Shown here piece by piece: positions 30,898 through 40,768 of a stretch of 64,000 nt of DNA. Source of the DNA: Rhizobium glycinendophyticum (GTDB lineage Bacteria > Pseudomonadota > Alphaproteobacteria > Rhizobiales > Rhizobiaceae); the NCBI RefSeq assembly GCF_006443685.1, contig NZ_VFYP01000002.1, positions 124,001 to 188,000 on the forward strand, in the 5' to 3' direction. A program made the translations under genes and the position numbers. The notes beneath the pieces are model-generated. The model saw only the letters and a program-made list of their open reading frames with translations, ran no database searches and had not been told where the DNA came from. Numbering within the stretch: the stretch's first letter is position 1; the number at the start of each line of letters is the position of its first letter.

Positions 30898-32745
30898 TCA
30901 GCCTTTAAGTGCTCTCAAGGCATTGAGGATGACGGCAACGTCAATGACCTCCTGCAGGAGGGCACCTTGTACCGGTGACAGAAGCCCGAGGGCGGCGCAC
31001 ACCATGGCGGCGCCTGACAGTACGACGCCGGTGCCGGCACTTTGACGGGCGATCCTGCGGGATCGTCTGGCAATGCTGCAGGCAAGGGGCAGGCGGCGGA
31101 GGTCGTCGGCCAGAAGCACCGCATCGGCCGCCTCCGAGGATGCGGCCGAACCCCGGACGGAGATGGCGACGCCCACATCCGCCGTCGCCAGTGCCGGCGC
31201 ATCATTGACCCCGTCCCCCACCATCATCACCACACCCGTCTGCTTTTCCTCGAGAACCAGCTCGACCTTGTCCGGGGCGGTGAGGTCACCTTTGACAGCA
31301 TCGAGCCGAAGCGTGCCTGCTGCGGCTTCCGCAACATCTGTCCGGTCTCCCGATGCCATAACGATCCTGTTGATGCCGAAGGCGCGGAAAGCGGCAATCG
31401 CATCGGCTGCGTCCTGCCGAACCGGATCGGTGAGCAGGATGTGGGCCGCAGCGCGCCCATCCACGGCAACCGCCACCACGGCCGCCCCCGGCGGCACATC
31501 CGCCCGCAACAGGACCTCGCCCGCAGCCAGATGGCCGCGGACAAAACCGCTTCCGCCCAGTACCACTGCGAGGCCGTCCACCTGCCCGCGCAGCCCCTGA
31601 CCCGGATGCTCGACGACATCCTGCGGCAGGGAGAGCGGCAGGCCCTGATCGAGTGCTGCGCGAACCAGGGCCTCGGCCGCGACATGGCCGGAGGCCTGGT
31701 CGAGCGAAGCAGCGAGGCGCAGCACTTCGGCCTCGGTAAAACCCGGCGCTGCCAGCACCGCACCGACCTCCGGCCGAGCGGACGTGACCGTACCGGTTTT
31801 GTCGAGGACAACGGTGGTGACGGCCGCCAGCGCCTCGAGCGCGCTCGCCGTCTTGACCAGCACGCCCTGAGCGGCAGCCCGCGACATGCCAGAGATGACG
31901 GCAACCGGCACGGCGAGAATGAGTGGACAGGGCGTGGCAACCACCAGCACGGCAAGTGCACGCGCCGGATCACCGCTCCAGGCATAGGCTCCACCTGCGA
32001 GACAGAGCGTCAGGCCGAGGAAATAGAGGGCATAACGGTCGGCAAGGCGTGCCATCGGCGACCGGCTGGCTTGCGCCTGTTCCACCAGCCGCACGATGCC
32101 GGCATAGGTACTGGCGGCGGAGCCACGCAGCACCAGAAGATCAAAGGCATCGCCAACGACGGTCGCACCACTCGGCACTTCGCGGCCTCGCTCCAGCGTG
32201 ACCGGCATGGGTTCGCCGGTGAGAGCGGAGAGATCGAGCGTGGCGCCGGCGGCCAGCAGCCTTCCGTCGACCGGCACCACCTCACCCCTTCGCAGCAGAA
32301 TGATATCGCCCGGAGAAAGGCTTTCTATCGGGACGGCGAGAAGCGCATCGCCGCGGTGGACCATGGCCGTGCGCGAGACCCGGCCGAGCAGCGCGCTCAT
32401 GTCGCGCCGCGCCCTGCCCTCCGCGTAGCTTTCGAGCAGTTGCCCGCCGGCATACATGACGGAAACGATGGCGGCCGCGAGGCTTTCTCCGAGCAGAAGA
32501 GCAGTCCCGATGGCAAGCGCGGCAATGGCATCGACGCCGATCCGGCCACTGAGAAGGGCCCGCGCCATATCGAGGAGCAGCACGGCGAGAACCGCAAGGG
32601 CTCCGACAGACCAGGCATAATGCGCGGGCACAATCGCATCCGACAGATAAAGAAAGCCGCCGATCGTCAGGCAGACAAGCGCGAAGCCGGCGAGCAACCA
32701 AGGACCCTTGTCCCGCAACCATTGCATCGGCTCCCCCTTCGACAT
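30898..32745 (-). CDS. P1B-type heavy-metal transporting ATPase with TPC motif
   Basis: A 615-residue inner-membrane P-type ATPase: N-terminal membrane helices (15-110), actuator loop with LTGEP (175-179), membrane motif TPCPL (271-275), phosphorylation site D315 in DKTGT, and GDGVNDAPAL in the late P-domain. There is no N-terminal HMA metal-binding domain or CxxC. A TPC ion-site differs from the CPC of Cu/Zn pumps and SPC of Co/Fe pumps, so the substrate is uncertain. ATG 32745 is preceded by AGGAGG; the open frame beyond it overlaps dxr and is rejected. It overlaps no neighbour. Confidence 0.88.
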   Translation of the reverse strand: MSKGEPMQWLRDKGPWLLAGFALVCLTIGGFLYLSDAIVPAHYAWSVGALAVLAVLLLDMARALLSGRIGVDAIAALAIGTALLLGESLAAAIVSVMYAGGQLLESYAEGRARRDMSALLGRVSRTAMVHRGDALLAVPIESLSPGDIILLRRGEVVPVDGRLLAAGATLDLSALTGEPMPVTLERGREVPSGATVVGDAFDLLVLRGSAASTYAGIVRLVEQAQASRSPMARLADRYALYFLGLTLCLAGGAYAWSGDPARALAVLVVATPCPLILAVPVAVISGMSRAAAQGVLVKTASALEALAAVTTVVLDKTGTVTSARPEVGAVLAAPGFTEAEVLRLAASLDQASGHVAAEALVRAALDQGLPLSLPQDVVEHPGQGLRGQVDGLAVVLGGSGFVRGHLAAGEVLLRADVPPGAAVVAVAVDGRAAAHILLTDPVRQDAADAIAAFRAFGINRIVMASGDRTDVAEAAAGTLRLDAVKGDLTAPDKVELVLEEKQTGVVMMVGDGVNDAPALATADVGVAISVRGSAASSEAADAVLLADDLRRLPLACSIARRSRRIARQSAGTGVVLSGAAMVCAALGLLSPVQGALLQEVIDVAVILNALRALKG

Positions 32746-32824
32746 TCGACCTCCTGCGTTTCGACGCTGCGCAAAAGCCTCTTCTCTTGCTGGCCTTCCC
32801 TTTCCCTTGTAGAGCCATCTGAGC

Positions 32825-34027
32825 ATGAAGCAATCGGACGTAAGCAGCATGATCGACAGCGACCGGCCCCGCCGCCTCTCAGTCCTCGGTTCGACCGGTT
32901 CGATCGGTGTCAGCACGCTCGACGTCATCGACCAGCTCGGCGGGCGCGACAGCTTCGAAATCATGGCGCTCACCGGTAACGGCAATCTGGAGCTGCTTGC
33001 GGAACAGGCGCGCCGCACGGGCGCAAAGCTTGCCGTGACCGCCGATGAAAGCCAGTATATGGCGCTGAAAGATCTTCTCGCGGGTTCCGGCACGGCCGTT
33101 GCTGCCGGCACGAGCGGGCTGGACGAGGCGGCCGACATGAATGCCGGCTGGGTGATGGCGGCGATCGTCGGTACGGCAGGTCTCGCACCGACCCTCAAGG
33201 CAGCGGCACGCGGTGCCGATATCGCGCTTGCCAACAAGGAATGCCTGGTCTCCGCCGGCCCCCTCTTCGTTGACGCAGTAAAGAAAGGCGGCGGGCGGCT
33301 GATCCCGGTCGACAGCGAGCACTCGGCGATCTTCCAGTGCCTGGAAGCCGACCAGCGTCACGCACTGGAGCGGATCGTGCTGACCGCGTCCGGCGGCCCC
33401 TTCCGCACCCACACGCGCGAGCAGATGGCCAATGTGACAGTGCAGACGGCACGAACCCATCCGAACTGGTCGATGGGCTTGAAGATCTCGGTTGGAAGCG
33501 CCTCGATGTTCAACAAGGCACTGGAGATGATCGAGGCCAAGCATCTCTTTGATGTGCGTCCCGACCAGATCGAGGTCGTGGTGCATCCGCAGTCGATCAT
33601 TCATTCCATGGTCGGCTATACCGACGGCTCGGTCATCGCCCAGCTTGGCGTTCCCGACATGCGCACCGCCATCGGTTATGCCCTGACCTATCCAAAGCGG
33701 CCGACGCTCAATGTCGACCGGCTGGACTTTGCCAAGCTGGCTAGGCTCGATTTCGAGGCACCCGACGAGACGCGCTTCCCGGCGATCCGGCTCGCCCGCA
33801 CGGCGCTGGAGCGTGGCGGGCTGCAGGGCGCCATCCTCAACGCCGCCGAAGAAACCGCCTTCAACGCCTTCGTCGAGCAGAAAATTGGCTTTCTCGACAT
33901 GGCCGATGTCGTTGAAACGGTGATGGACGCGATGGTGGATGGCGTGACGGCCGCGACGATCGAGGATGTCTTCGCCGCCGACCGCAAGGCACGCCGGAAG
34001 GCGGTGGAAGCGATTGCCCGCCGCTAA
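32825..34027 (+). CDS. dxr: 1-deoxy-D-xylulose 5-phosphate reductoisomerase
   Basis: DXR makes 2-C-methyl-D-erythritol 4-phosphate in the MEP isoprenoid pathway, using NADPH and a divalent metal. The 400-residue product has the NADPH motif GSTGSIGVSTLDV near residue 23, LANKECLV, the metal/substrate motif PVDSEHSAIFQCL, and SGGPFRTH. Full length. ATG 32849 is an alternative start; neither has a strong ribosome site. Confidence 0.96.
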   Translation: MKQSDVSSMIDSDRPRRLSVLGSTGSIGVSTLDVIDQLGGRDSFEIMALTGNGNLELLAEQARRTGAKLAVTADESQYMALKDLLAGSGTAVAAGTSGLDEAADMNAGWVMAAIVGTAGLAPTLKAAARGADIALANKECLVSAGPLFVDAVKKGGGRLIPVDSEHSAIFQCLEADQRHALERIVLTASGGPFRTHTREQMANVTVQTARTHPNWSMGLKISVGSASMFNKALEMIEAKHLFDVRPDQIEVVVHPQSIIHSMVGYTDGSVIAQLGVPDMRTAIGYALTYPKRPTLNVDRLDFAKLARLDFEAPDETRFPAIRLARTALERGGLQGAILNAAEETAFNAFVEQKIGFLDMADVVETVMDAMVDGVTAATIEDVFAADRKARRKAVEAIARR

Positions 34028-34033
34028 GCCTGG

Positions 34034-35152
34034 TCATCGGTCATACACGGCCGCCCGCAGCATTTCGGGGTAAGCGCCATTGCAGCCTTCAAGCGCATTG
34101 TTGGTCAGGCTGACGACAGTGAGCTTGAGGGCGGGGTCGATGAACCAGGTATTCCCATAGACCCCGCCCCATTGGATTGCGCCTTTGGGCAGAGCTGTCG
34201 CGGCGGCGGCTGGATCGATGACCAAACCACCGACGAAGGAGAAGCGATAACCGGGTTCACCCTCGATATCGCCGATCTGGTTCGACAGCGCCGCAGTAGC
34301 CATGTCCGGCGAAAGGAGTGGCGCGCCACCCCTGCGCAGCATTTCCAGAAGTCGCATCACATCCTGAGCCGTGCCTACCATGCCGGCGCCACCCGACTGG
34401 AAAGCGTTCGGGTTGAAGATCCGCTGCGGCGAAAAAACCGTCCGCCAGCCTTCCTCGTCACCACTGACCCAAGGGTCGGGCATGCGGACCGGCCTGTCTG
34501 GATGATCGGCATAGGCGACCGCGAGACGTGCGAGATCGGTGACGTGAAAGCGTGCATCGGCCATGCCAAGTGGCAAAGCAATATGTTGAACCACGGCCTC
34601 CTCCAGCGTACCGCCATGCACGACGGCGAGCACACCCCCGAGGATGTCGGTGGCGAAGGAATAGGCCCAGCGGGCACCGGGCTCGAAGGCGAGCGGGATG
34701 GTGTTATGGCGGCTGAAATTTTCTTCGAGGCTGAAATCTGTATTGCCGAGGCCAAGCGTCATGCGCTGGCTCTCCGGCAGGAGTTCGAGCGCCGGATCAT
34801 AGAGCAGGCCAGAGGTATGGGTCAGCAGATGGCGCAGGGTAATCGCCGCTTCGCGACCATCAGCGCTCTTCGGTCGGAACCAGGGGAGATATTCACCGAC
34901 ACGATCATCAAGGCGCAGAAGCCCCTTCTCGACCATGACCAGCGCGGTCACGGCAACGAACGGCTTCGTGACGGAGGCGTAGCGGAAGATTGTATCGAGC
35001 TTGACCGGAAGGCCGGCTTCCCGATCGGCAAAACCCGCGGTCTTCTCGAGGAGTGGTTTCCCATCCTGATAAACCAGCACCACGGCACCCGTGATGCGTT
35101 CCTCCTCGATCACCCGGTCGACCAGGTCACTGACGCGCTTGGCAATGCTCAC
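34034..35152 (-). CDS. serine hydrolase of the beta-lactamase family (class C-like)
   Basis: A 372-residue protein with the SxxK nucleophile motif SVTK, the YxF/YxN-like YSFAT motif and a late GGxYG segment (WGGVYGN), typical of EstB/class C beta-lactamase-like hydrolases. There is no signal peptide, so it is probably a cytoplasmic esterase or peptidase rather than a resistance enzyme. The GTG at 35152 follows GGGAGG; the ATG at 35203 lies inside a terminator hairpin and is rejected. Confidence 0.8.
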   Translation of the reverse strand: MSIAKRVSDLVDRVIEEERITGAVVLVYQDGKPLLEKTAGFADREAGLPVKLDTIFRYASVTKPFVAVTALVMVEKGLLRLDDRVGEYLPWFRPKSADGREAAITLRHLLTHTSGLLYDPALELLPESQRMTLGLGNTDFSLEENFSRHNTIPLAFEPGARWAYSFATDILGGVLAVVHGGTLEEAVVQHIALPLGMADARFHVTDLARLAVAYADHPDRPVRMPDPWVSGDEEGWRTVFSPQRIFNPNAFQSGGAGMVGTAQDVMRLLEMLRRGGAPLLSPDMATAALSNQIGDIEGEPGYRFSFVGGLVIDPAAAATALPKGAIQWGGVYGNTWFIDPALKLTVVSLTNNALEGCNGAYPEMLRAAVYDR

Positions 35153-35170
35153 GTGCTCAAAACCTCCCAA

Positions 35171-35203
35171 AGAAAATGCGGGCTCCGTGTCCGGAACCCG
35201 CAT
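35171..35203 (-). terminator. hemA terminator
   Basis: On the minus strand ATGCGGGTTCCG and CGGAGCCCGCAT form a 12-bp stem with one mismatch and a 4-base loop, followed by TTTTCTTT. Lies 27 bp beyond the hemA stop. Confidence 0.8.
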
Positions 35204-35229
35204 CGTTATGCGAAGGATTTAAACGGTGA

Positions 35230-36444
35230 TCAAGCCACCGCGCGGGCGAGCGCGCAGCGCGACCAGAGCTGATGCAACGAGCCGACCAGATGTTCGAGAT
35301 CGGCATCGGTGTGCAGCGGCGTCGGGGTGATGCGCAGCCGCTCGGTCTTTTTCGGCACCGTCGGATAGTTGATCGGCTGCACATAGATGGAACAGTTATC
35401 GAGCAAGAGGTCGGAGATCCACTTGCACTTGGCGGCATCGCCGACCAGCACGGGAACGATATGGCTCGGATTCTGCACATGGGGGATGCCAGCTTTGTCC
35501 AGCATCGACCGCAGGCGGCGCACGCGCTCCTGATGGGCGAAACGCTCGACCTGACTGCTCTTCAAGTGGCGGATCGAGGCGACCGCACCGGCGGCAAGCG
35601 CAGGCGGCAGGGCCGTGGTAAAGATGAAGCCCGAGGCAAAGGAGCGGACGAAATCGCAGAGCGCTGCCGAGGCGGCGATATAACCGCCCATCACGCCAAA
35701 GGCCTTGCCGAGCGTACCTTCGATGACCGTCAGGCGATGCATCAGGCCTTCGCGTTCGGCAATGCCGCCGCCATGGGCGCCGTACATTCCGACGGCATGC
35801 ACTTCGTCGAGATAGGTCATCGCGCCATACTTGTCGGCGAGATCACAGATTTCCTTGATCGGCGCGATGTCGCCATCCATCGAATAGACGGACTCAAACG
35901 CGATCATCTTCGGCGCCTTCGGATCGGCAGCGGCGAGCTTGGCTTCGAGATCCTTGACGTCGTTGTGCTTCCAGATGACGCGCTCGGCCTTCGAATGGCG
36001 AATGCCTTCGATCATCGAAGCATGATTCAGCGCGTCGGAGAAGATGATCAGGCCGGGGATCTTGGCGCCGAGCGTGCCGAGTGCGGCCCAGTTCGAGACA
36101 TAACCCGAGGTGAAGATCAGAGCTGATTCCTTGCCGTGCAGGTCGGCAAGTTCGCGCTCAAGAAGAACGTGGTAATGGTTCGTGCCAGAGATATTCCGGG
36201 TGCCTCCCGCACCCGCGCCACAGTCATCGATCGCCTGTTTCATGGCATCGATGACGAGCGGATTCTGGCCCATGCCGAGATAATCGTTGGAACACCAGAC
36301 GGTGACGTCCTGGGTGCCTTTTTCGGTGTAGCGGGTGGCGCGCGGAAAATTGCCGCGCTGGCGTTCGAGATCGGCGAAGACGCGGTAGCGGCCTTCCTCG
36401 TGAAGTCCCGCCAGCTGCTCCGTGAAAAACGCCTCGAAATCCAT
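35230..36444 (-). CDS. hemA: 5-aminolevulinate synthase
   Basis: ALAS condenses glycine and succinyl-CoA to 5-aminolevulinate, the first haem step in alphaproteobacteria. The 404-residue PLP enzyme has [40 protein letters not shown] and the Schiff-base lysine in [13 protein letters not shown]. Full length; ATG 36444 has GGAG. An FNR/FixK-type site about 150 bp upstream suggests oxygen control. Confidence 0.97.
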   Translation of the reverse strand: MDFEAFFTEQLAGLHEEGRYRVFADLERQRGNFPRATRYTEKGTQDVTVWCSNDYLGMGQNPLVIDAMKQAIDDCGAGAGGTRNISGTNHYHVLLERELADLHGKESALIFTSGYVSNWAALGTLGAKIPGLIIFSDALNHASMIEGIRHSKAERVIWKHNDVKDLEAKLAAADPKAPKMIAFESVYSMDGDIAPIKEICDLADKYGAMTYLDEVHAVGMYGAHGGGIAEREGLMHRLTVIEGTLGKAFGVMGGYIAASAALCDFVRSFASGFIFTTALPPALAAGAVASIRHLKSSQVERFAHQERVRRLRSMLDKAGIPHVQNPSHIVPVLVGDAAKCKWISDLLLDNCSIYVQPINYPTVPKKTERLRITPTPLHTDADLEHLVGSLHQLWSRCALARAVA

Positions 36445-36591
36445 GCCTCAAACTCCAGTCTTTCAGACCCTTTTGGGTATCTCCGCCGTCGGGGTCAACC
36501 CCGCTTGTGTATATTCATTCTAAACTGCGACAAAAGGCGCGAATTTTAGAAGCTTCACATGTAAATCCTAACGGATTCTCCCCTATCGAAC

Positions 36592-36605
36592 TTGATCTGC
36601 GTCAA
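36592..36605. promoter_or_regulatory. FNR/FixK-type box upstream of hemA
   Basis: TTGATCTGCGTCAA fits TTGAT-N4-ATCAA with one mismatch and is the form often seen for FnrL/FixK sites in rhizobia. Its centre is about 154 bp upstream of the hemA start; its distance to the transcription start is unknown. Confidence 0.6.
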
Positions 36606-36615
36606 CTTCAGAGAA

Positions 36616-36640
36616 AAAGGACGGCGCAGGGCCGTCCTTT
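36616..36640 (-). terminator. terminator of the coxSLM operon
   Basis: AAAGGACGGC (36616-36625) and GCCGTCCTTT (36631-36640) form a 10-bp stem with a 5-base loop; the minus strand continues TTCTC after the T-rich arm. It lies 28 bp past the coxM stop. Confidence 0.85.
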
Positions 36641-36667
36641 CGTGGCAGTATCCGCATGAACCTGGAA

Positions 36668-37468
36668 TCAGGAGGCCTGCACGGCCCGTTTGGCCATCAC
36701 GCGGATGAGGTTCGCACGGTAGTCGGATGTGCAATGCAGGTCCGACATCAGGTCCGATGAATCGATCTCAACGCCGGCGACCGCATCCGGCGACCAGTTG
36801 GCCGAGAGCGCCGCTTCAAGCCCGGCATGACGAAAGACCCCGGAGGATCCCGCACCGGTGACGGCGACGCGCACGCCCCCTGCTCCCTTGGAGACGAAGA
36901 CGCCAGTCATCGCATAACGCGAGGCCGGATTGGCGAACTTGGCATAACCCGCCTTTTCCGGAGCGTCGAAGCGGATCGCCGTGATGATCTCGTCCTCGGC
37001 AAGCGCCGTCTCGAACAGGCCGACGAAGAAATCGTCGGCCGCAATCTCGCGGGTATTGGTGATGACGGTGGCCCCAAGCCCAAGCACGGCCGAGGGATAG
37101 TCCGCCGCCGGATCGTCATTGGCGACCGAACCGCCGATCGTGCCCATGTGGCGCACATGCGGATCGCCGATCATCGAGGCAAGATGGCAAATCGCCGGGC
37201 AGACGGCGCGGATGGCCGAGTACGACGCGACTTCCGCATGGGTGACGGCAGCGCCGATGGTGACGCGACGGCCCTCGACCTTGATGCCTTTGAGGGCGTC
37301 GATATGCCGGAGGTCAACGAGGTCGGAGGGCTGGGCGAGACGCTGCTTGAGCGCCGCGATCAGGGTCTGGCCTCCGGCAATGAACTTGCCGTCCTCGGCA
37401 CCGGACAGAAGCTTGCCGGCATCCTCGATCGACGAGGCGCGATGATAGCTGGTCGAATAGAGCTGCAT
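36668..37468 (-). CDS. coxM: CO dehydrogenase-type medium subunit (FAD-binding)
   Basis: A 266-residue FAD subunit of the xanthine oxidase family. FAD motifs are GGQTLIAALK (about 32-41) and the GTIGGSVANDDPAAD stretch (about 109-123), followed by a CO_deh_flav_C domain. Short compared with xanthine dehydrogenase but normal for coxM. Last gene of coxS-coxL-coxM, 11 bp after coxL. Confidence 0.93.
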   Translation of the reverse strand: MQLYSTSYHRASSIEDAGKLLSGAEDGKFIAGGQTLIAALKQRLAQPSDLVDLRHIDALKGIKVEGRRVTIGAAVTHAEVASYSAIRAVCPAICHLASMIGDPHVRHMGTIGGSVANDDPAADYPSAVLGLGATVITNTREIAADDFFVGLFETALAEDEIITAIRFDAPEKAGYAKFANPASRYAMTGVFVSKGAGGVRVAVTGAGSSGVFRHAGLEAALSANWSPDAVAGVEIDSSDLMSDLHCTSDYRANLIRVMAKRAVQAS

Positions 37469-37479
37469 GGTCCTCTCCC

Positions 37480-39846
37480 TTACTCGGCGGCCTGGCGGGT
37501 CGCATTGGCCTGGATCGCACTCCAGACGGCAAGCGGCGTGGCCGGCATGTTGAGGTTGTTGTTGCCGATCGCATCGGTGATCGCATTGATCAGCGCCGGC
37601 GGCGAACCGATGGCGCCGGCCTCACCACAGCCCTTGATGCCGAGCGGATTGCCCGGGCACGGCGTGTTCTGGTGCGAAACATTGAAGGACGGCAGGTCGT
37701 CGGCGCGCGGCATGGCATAATCCATGTAGCTTGCGGTCAAGAGCTGCCCGGTCTGCGCATCGTAATGCACGCCTTCGAGCAGCGCCTGACCGATACCCTG
37801 CGCGATGCCGCCATGCACCTGACCCTCCACAATCATCGGATTGATGATGTTGCCGAAGTCGTCGGCGGCGACGAACTGCACGATCTCGGTCTTGCCGGTT
37901 TCCAGATCGACCTCGACTTCGGCGATGTAGCAGCCGGCCGGGAAGGTGAAGTTGGAGGGATCGTAGAAGGCGCCCTCTTTCAGGCCCGGCTCCATGCCGG
38001 ATGGCAGGTTATGGGCGGTATAGGCGGCAAGCGCCACCTGGAACCAGGGCAATGTCTTGTCGGTGCCTGCGACCTTCAGCTCGCCATTCTCGATGACGAT
38101 GTCGCTTTCGTCCGCTTCCATCAGATGGGCGGCGATCTTCTTGGCTTTTGCCTCGACCTTGTCGAGCGCCTTGACGATGGCCGACATGCCGACGGCACCG
38201 GAGCGCGAGCCATAGGTGCCCATGCCCATCTGCACCTTGTCGGTATCGCCATGCACGATCGAGACATTGTCGATCGGCAGGCCGAAGCGTTCCGAGACGA
38301 GCTGTGCGAAGGTGGTTTCGTGACCCTGGCCATGGCTGTGCGAGCCCGTAAGCACCTCGACCGTGCCGACCGCATTGACGCGGACCTCGGCCGATTCCCA
38401 CAAACCGACGCCTGCCCCGAGAGAGCCAACCGCGGCCGAGGGCGCGATGCCGCAGGCCTCGATATAGCAGCTCATGCCGATGCCGCGCAGCTTGCCGCGC
38501 CGTGCGGCTTCCGCCTTGCGGGCGGGGAAACCGTTCCAGTCGGCCGCCTTCATTGCCGCTTCGAGCGAGGCGTCGTAGTCGCCGGCGTCGTAGCACATGA
38601 TGACGGGCGTCTGGTACGGGAAGGTGCGGACGAAGTTTTTGCGGCGCAGTTCAGCCGGCGAAATGCCGAGTTCCCGAGCGGCCGTTTCGACGGTCCGTTC
38701 GAGCAGATAGGTCGCCTCCGGACGGCCGGCGCCGCGATAGGCGTCAACCGGGACGGTATTCGTGTAGACGGTGCGCACATTGGCGTGGATCGCCGGGATC
38801 GCATACTGGCCCGAGAGCAGCGTGGCGTAGAGATAGGTCGGGACCGAAGACGAGAAGAGCGACATATAGGCGCCGAGATTGGCGATGGTGTCGACCTTCA
38901 AGCCGATGATCCTGTGGTCCTTGTCGAAGGCCATCTTCACCTTGGACACATGGTCACGGCCATGGGCGTCGGTGAGGAAGGCTTCGGTGCGGTCGGAGGT
39001 CCACTTGACCGGCACGCCGGTCTTCTTCGAGGCCCAGAGACAGACGACTTCCTCCGGATAGATGTAGATCTTCGAGCCGAAACCACCGCCCACATCGGGT
39101 GCGATGACGCGCAGCTTGTGCTCGGGCGCCACATTGTAGAAGGCGCTCATCACGAGGCGGGCCACATGCGGGTTCTGCGAAGTCGTGTAGCAGGTGAAGT
39201 GGTCTTCCGCCGTGTCGTAGATGCCGAGCGTCGCGCGCGGCTCCATCGGGTTGGGCGACAGGCGGTTGTTGAAGATCTCGATCTCGGTGACATGCGCAGC
39301 GCTGGCGATTGCGGCATCGGCCGCAGCGCTGTCGCCGATCTCCCAGTCGAAGATCAGGTTGCCGGGAGCTTCCGGATGAAGCTGCGGCGCGCCGGGCTTC
39401 AACGCATCGACGGCACCGGTCACGACCGGCAGCTCTTCGTATTCGACCGAAACGGCTTCCGAGGCATCGCGCGCCTCGCCCAGGCTGTCGGCGATGACGA
39501 TCGCCACCGCATCCCCGACATAGCGCACGGTTTCGTGTGCGAGCGGACGCCAGGCGCCCATCTTCATCGGCGTGCCGTCCTTGGAATGGATCATCCAGCC
39601 GCAGATCAGGTTGCCGATCCCATCGGCCAAGAGCTGCTTGCCGTCGAGCACGTCGATGACGCCTGGCATGGCCTTGGCGGCCGACACGTCGATCGACTTG
39701 ATCTTGGCATGCGCATAAGGCGACCGGACGAAATAGGCATATTTCATGCCGGGGACGACCATGTCGTCGGTATACCGGCCCTTGCCGGTCAGAAAACGCT
39801 TGTCTTCCTTGCGCGCCACGCGCGCGCCAATTCCTTCAACACCCAT
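37480..39846 (-). CDS. coxL: molybdenum hydroxylase large subunit, form II CoxL
   Basis: A 788-residue molybdenum-cofactor subunit. The active-site loop reads AYRGAGR (369-375), the form II signature, not the AYRCSFR of form I CO dehydrogenase, so carbon monoxide is not a secure substrate and aldehydes or purine-like compounds are possible. Mo-binding GGGFGSK (near 253-259) and the catalytic glutamate segment GCGEAGAIG near the C-terminus are present. Gene order S-L-M also fits form II. Confidence 0.92.
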   Translation of the reverse strand: MGVEGIGARVARKEDKRFLTGKGRYTDDMVVPGMKYAYFVRSPYAHAKIKSIDVSAAKAMPGVIDVLDGKQLLADGIGNLICGWMIHSKDGTPMKMGAWRPLAHETVRYVGDAVAIVIADSLGEARDASEAVSVEYEELPVVTGAVDALKPGAPQLHPEAPGNLIFDWEIGDSAAADAAIASAAHVTEIEIFNNRLSPNPMEPRATLGIYDTAEDHFTCYTTSQNPHVARLVMSAFYNVAPEHKLRVIAPDVGGGFGSKIYIYPEEVVCLWASKKTGVPVKWTSDRTEAFLTDAHGRDHVSKVKMAFDKDHRIIGLKVDTIANLGAYMSLFSSSVPTYLYATLLSGQYAIPAIHANVRTVYTNTVPVDAYRGAGRPEATYLLERTVETAARELGISPAELRRKNFVRTFPYQTPVIMCYDAGDYDASLEAAMKAADWNGFPARKAEAARRGKLRGIGMSCYIEACGIAPSAAVGSLGAGVGLWESAEVRVNAVGTVEVLTGSHSHGQGHETTFAQLVSERFGLPIDNVSIVHGDTDKVQMGMGTYGSRSGAVGMSAIVKALDKVEAKAKKIAAHLMEADESDIVIENGELKVAGTDKTLPWFQVALAAYTAHNLPSGMEPGLKEGAFYDPSNFTFPAGCYIAEVEVDLETGKTEIVQFVAADDFGNIINPMIVEGQVHGGIAQGIGQALLEGVHYDAQTGQLLTASYMDYAMPRADDLPSFNVSHQNTPCPGNPLGIKGCGEAGAIGSPPALINAITDAIGNNNLNMPATPLAVWSAIQANATRQAAE

Positions 39847-39960
39847 TGTCTTCTCCTCCAGAGAAACAGGACTTCAGGCAGACGGACAGAGGCAATTGCA
39901 GTCGGCATCACAGAGGCCTTGGTCAGGTCTCGGTCGCGGCGACCGGAACTGCCGGAGTCC

Positions 39961-40449
39961 TTATTCGGCGGCCTGACGGCCGGCGGTCATCGCTTCGTTG
40001 GCCGAGAGCACGGCCTTGACGATGTTGTGGTAGCCCGTGCAGCGACAGATATTGCCTTCGAGCTCGTGGCGGACGGTGGCCTCGTCGAGCGCACCGTTGT
40101 GGCGACAGATCATGTCGAGCGCCGTCATCACCATGCCGGGCGTGCAGAAGCCGCATTGCAGGCCGTGGTGCTCCTTGAAGGCCGCCTGCACCGGATGCAG
40201 GTCGCCGCCGGACGAGAGACCCTCGATCGTCGTGATCGACGAACCCGAGGCCTGGACGGCCAGGATCGAACAGCTCTTGATCGATTTGCCGTCCATGTGA
40301 ACGACGCAGGTGCCGCATTGGGTGGTGTCACAGCCCACATGCGTTCCCGTCAGACCAAGTTTCTCGCGAATGAAATGCACGAGCAGGGTGCGATCCTCGC
40401 ACTCCCCGCTCACTGTCCGGCCATTCACCGTCAGCGTCACTTTAGCCAT
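39961..40449 (-). CDS. coxS: molybdenum hydroxylase small subunit, 2x[2Fe-2S]
   Basis: A 162-residue iron-sulfur subunit. Plant-type ferredoxin cluster ligands lie in [16 protein letters not shown] and the C-terminal cluster in QCGFCTPGM and [11 protein letters not shown] 40449 has AGGAGGAAC; an open extension to 40515 lacks support. First gene of the operon. Confidence 0.93.
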   Translation of the reverse strand: MAKVTLTVNGRTVSGECEDRTLLVHFIREKLGLTGTHVGCDTTQCGTCVVHMDGKSIKSCSILAVQASGSSITTIEGLSSGGDLHPVQAAFKEHHGLQCGFCTPGMVMTALDMICRHNGALDEATVRHELEGNICRCTGYHNIVKAVLSANEAMTAGRQAAE

Positions 40450-40768
40450 GTTGTTCCTCCTCGTGTCTCTCCCGGACACGGAGTCCATGGTGTGAGTTTT
40501 GTGTGACATGTGCAACTGTCCAGAAGGTCGCGAATGAAAAATTTATGTTCCGCATTGCAGCATCAAACCGCCTGTAAATCCTGGGTTCATCTTCGATGTC
40601 TCATGCAGGTGAACCACCTGCGAAGGTGTGAGCCACGACCATGGACTTTCCCTTGGTCAAGGTTATGCTGATGTAAGCCTCAAGCCGCATGGGGACGCTC
40701 GAGCGGCGGGGCGTGCTGTCGAAAAACAAGACCGGCTTGACCGGACGCGTGAACGTGGAGAGATGAAG
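40450..40768. other. 319-bp gap between coxS and a lipoprotein gene
   Basis: Divergent promoter region. It contains the dyad GCAGGTG-AAC-CACCTGC at 40605-40621. No gene is supported; an open frame on the plus strand from 40628 is simply the upstream extension of the lipoprotein gene. Confidence 0.5.
40605..40621. promoter_or_regulatory. 7-bp inverted repeat, possible operator
   Basis: GCAGGTG and CACCTGC are perfect inverted copies with a 3-base spacer, 148 bp before the lipoprotein start and 156 bp before coxS. No known regulator assigned. Confidence 0.35.

Noticed and set aside
35153..35203. ATG start for the serine hydrolase at 35203
   Set aside because: It lies within the hemA terminator hairpin and lacks a ribosome site.
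37672..40506. A 944-codon open frame opposite coxL and coxS
   Set aside because: Antisense shadow of recognisable molybdenum hydroxylase genes; no ribosome site or family resemblance.
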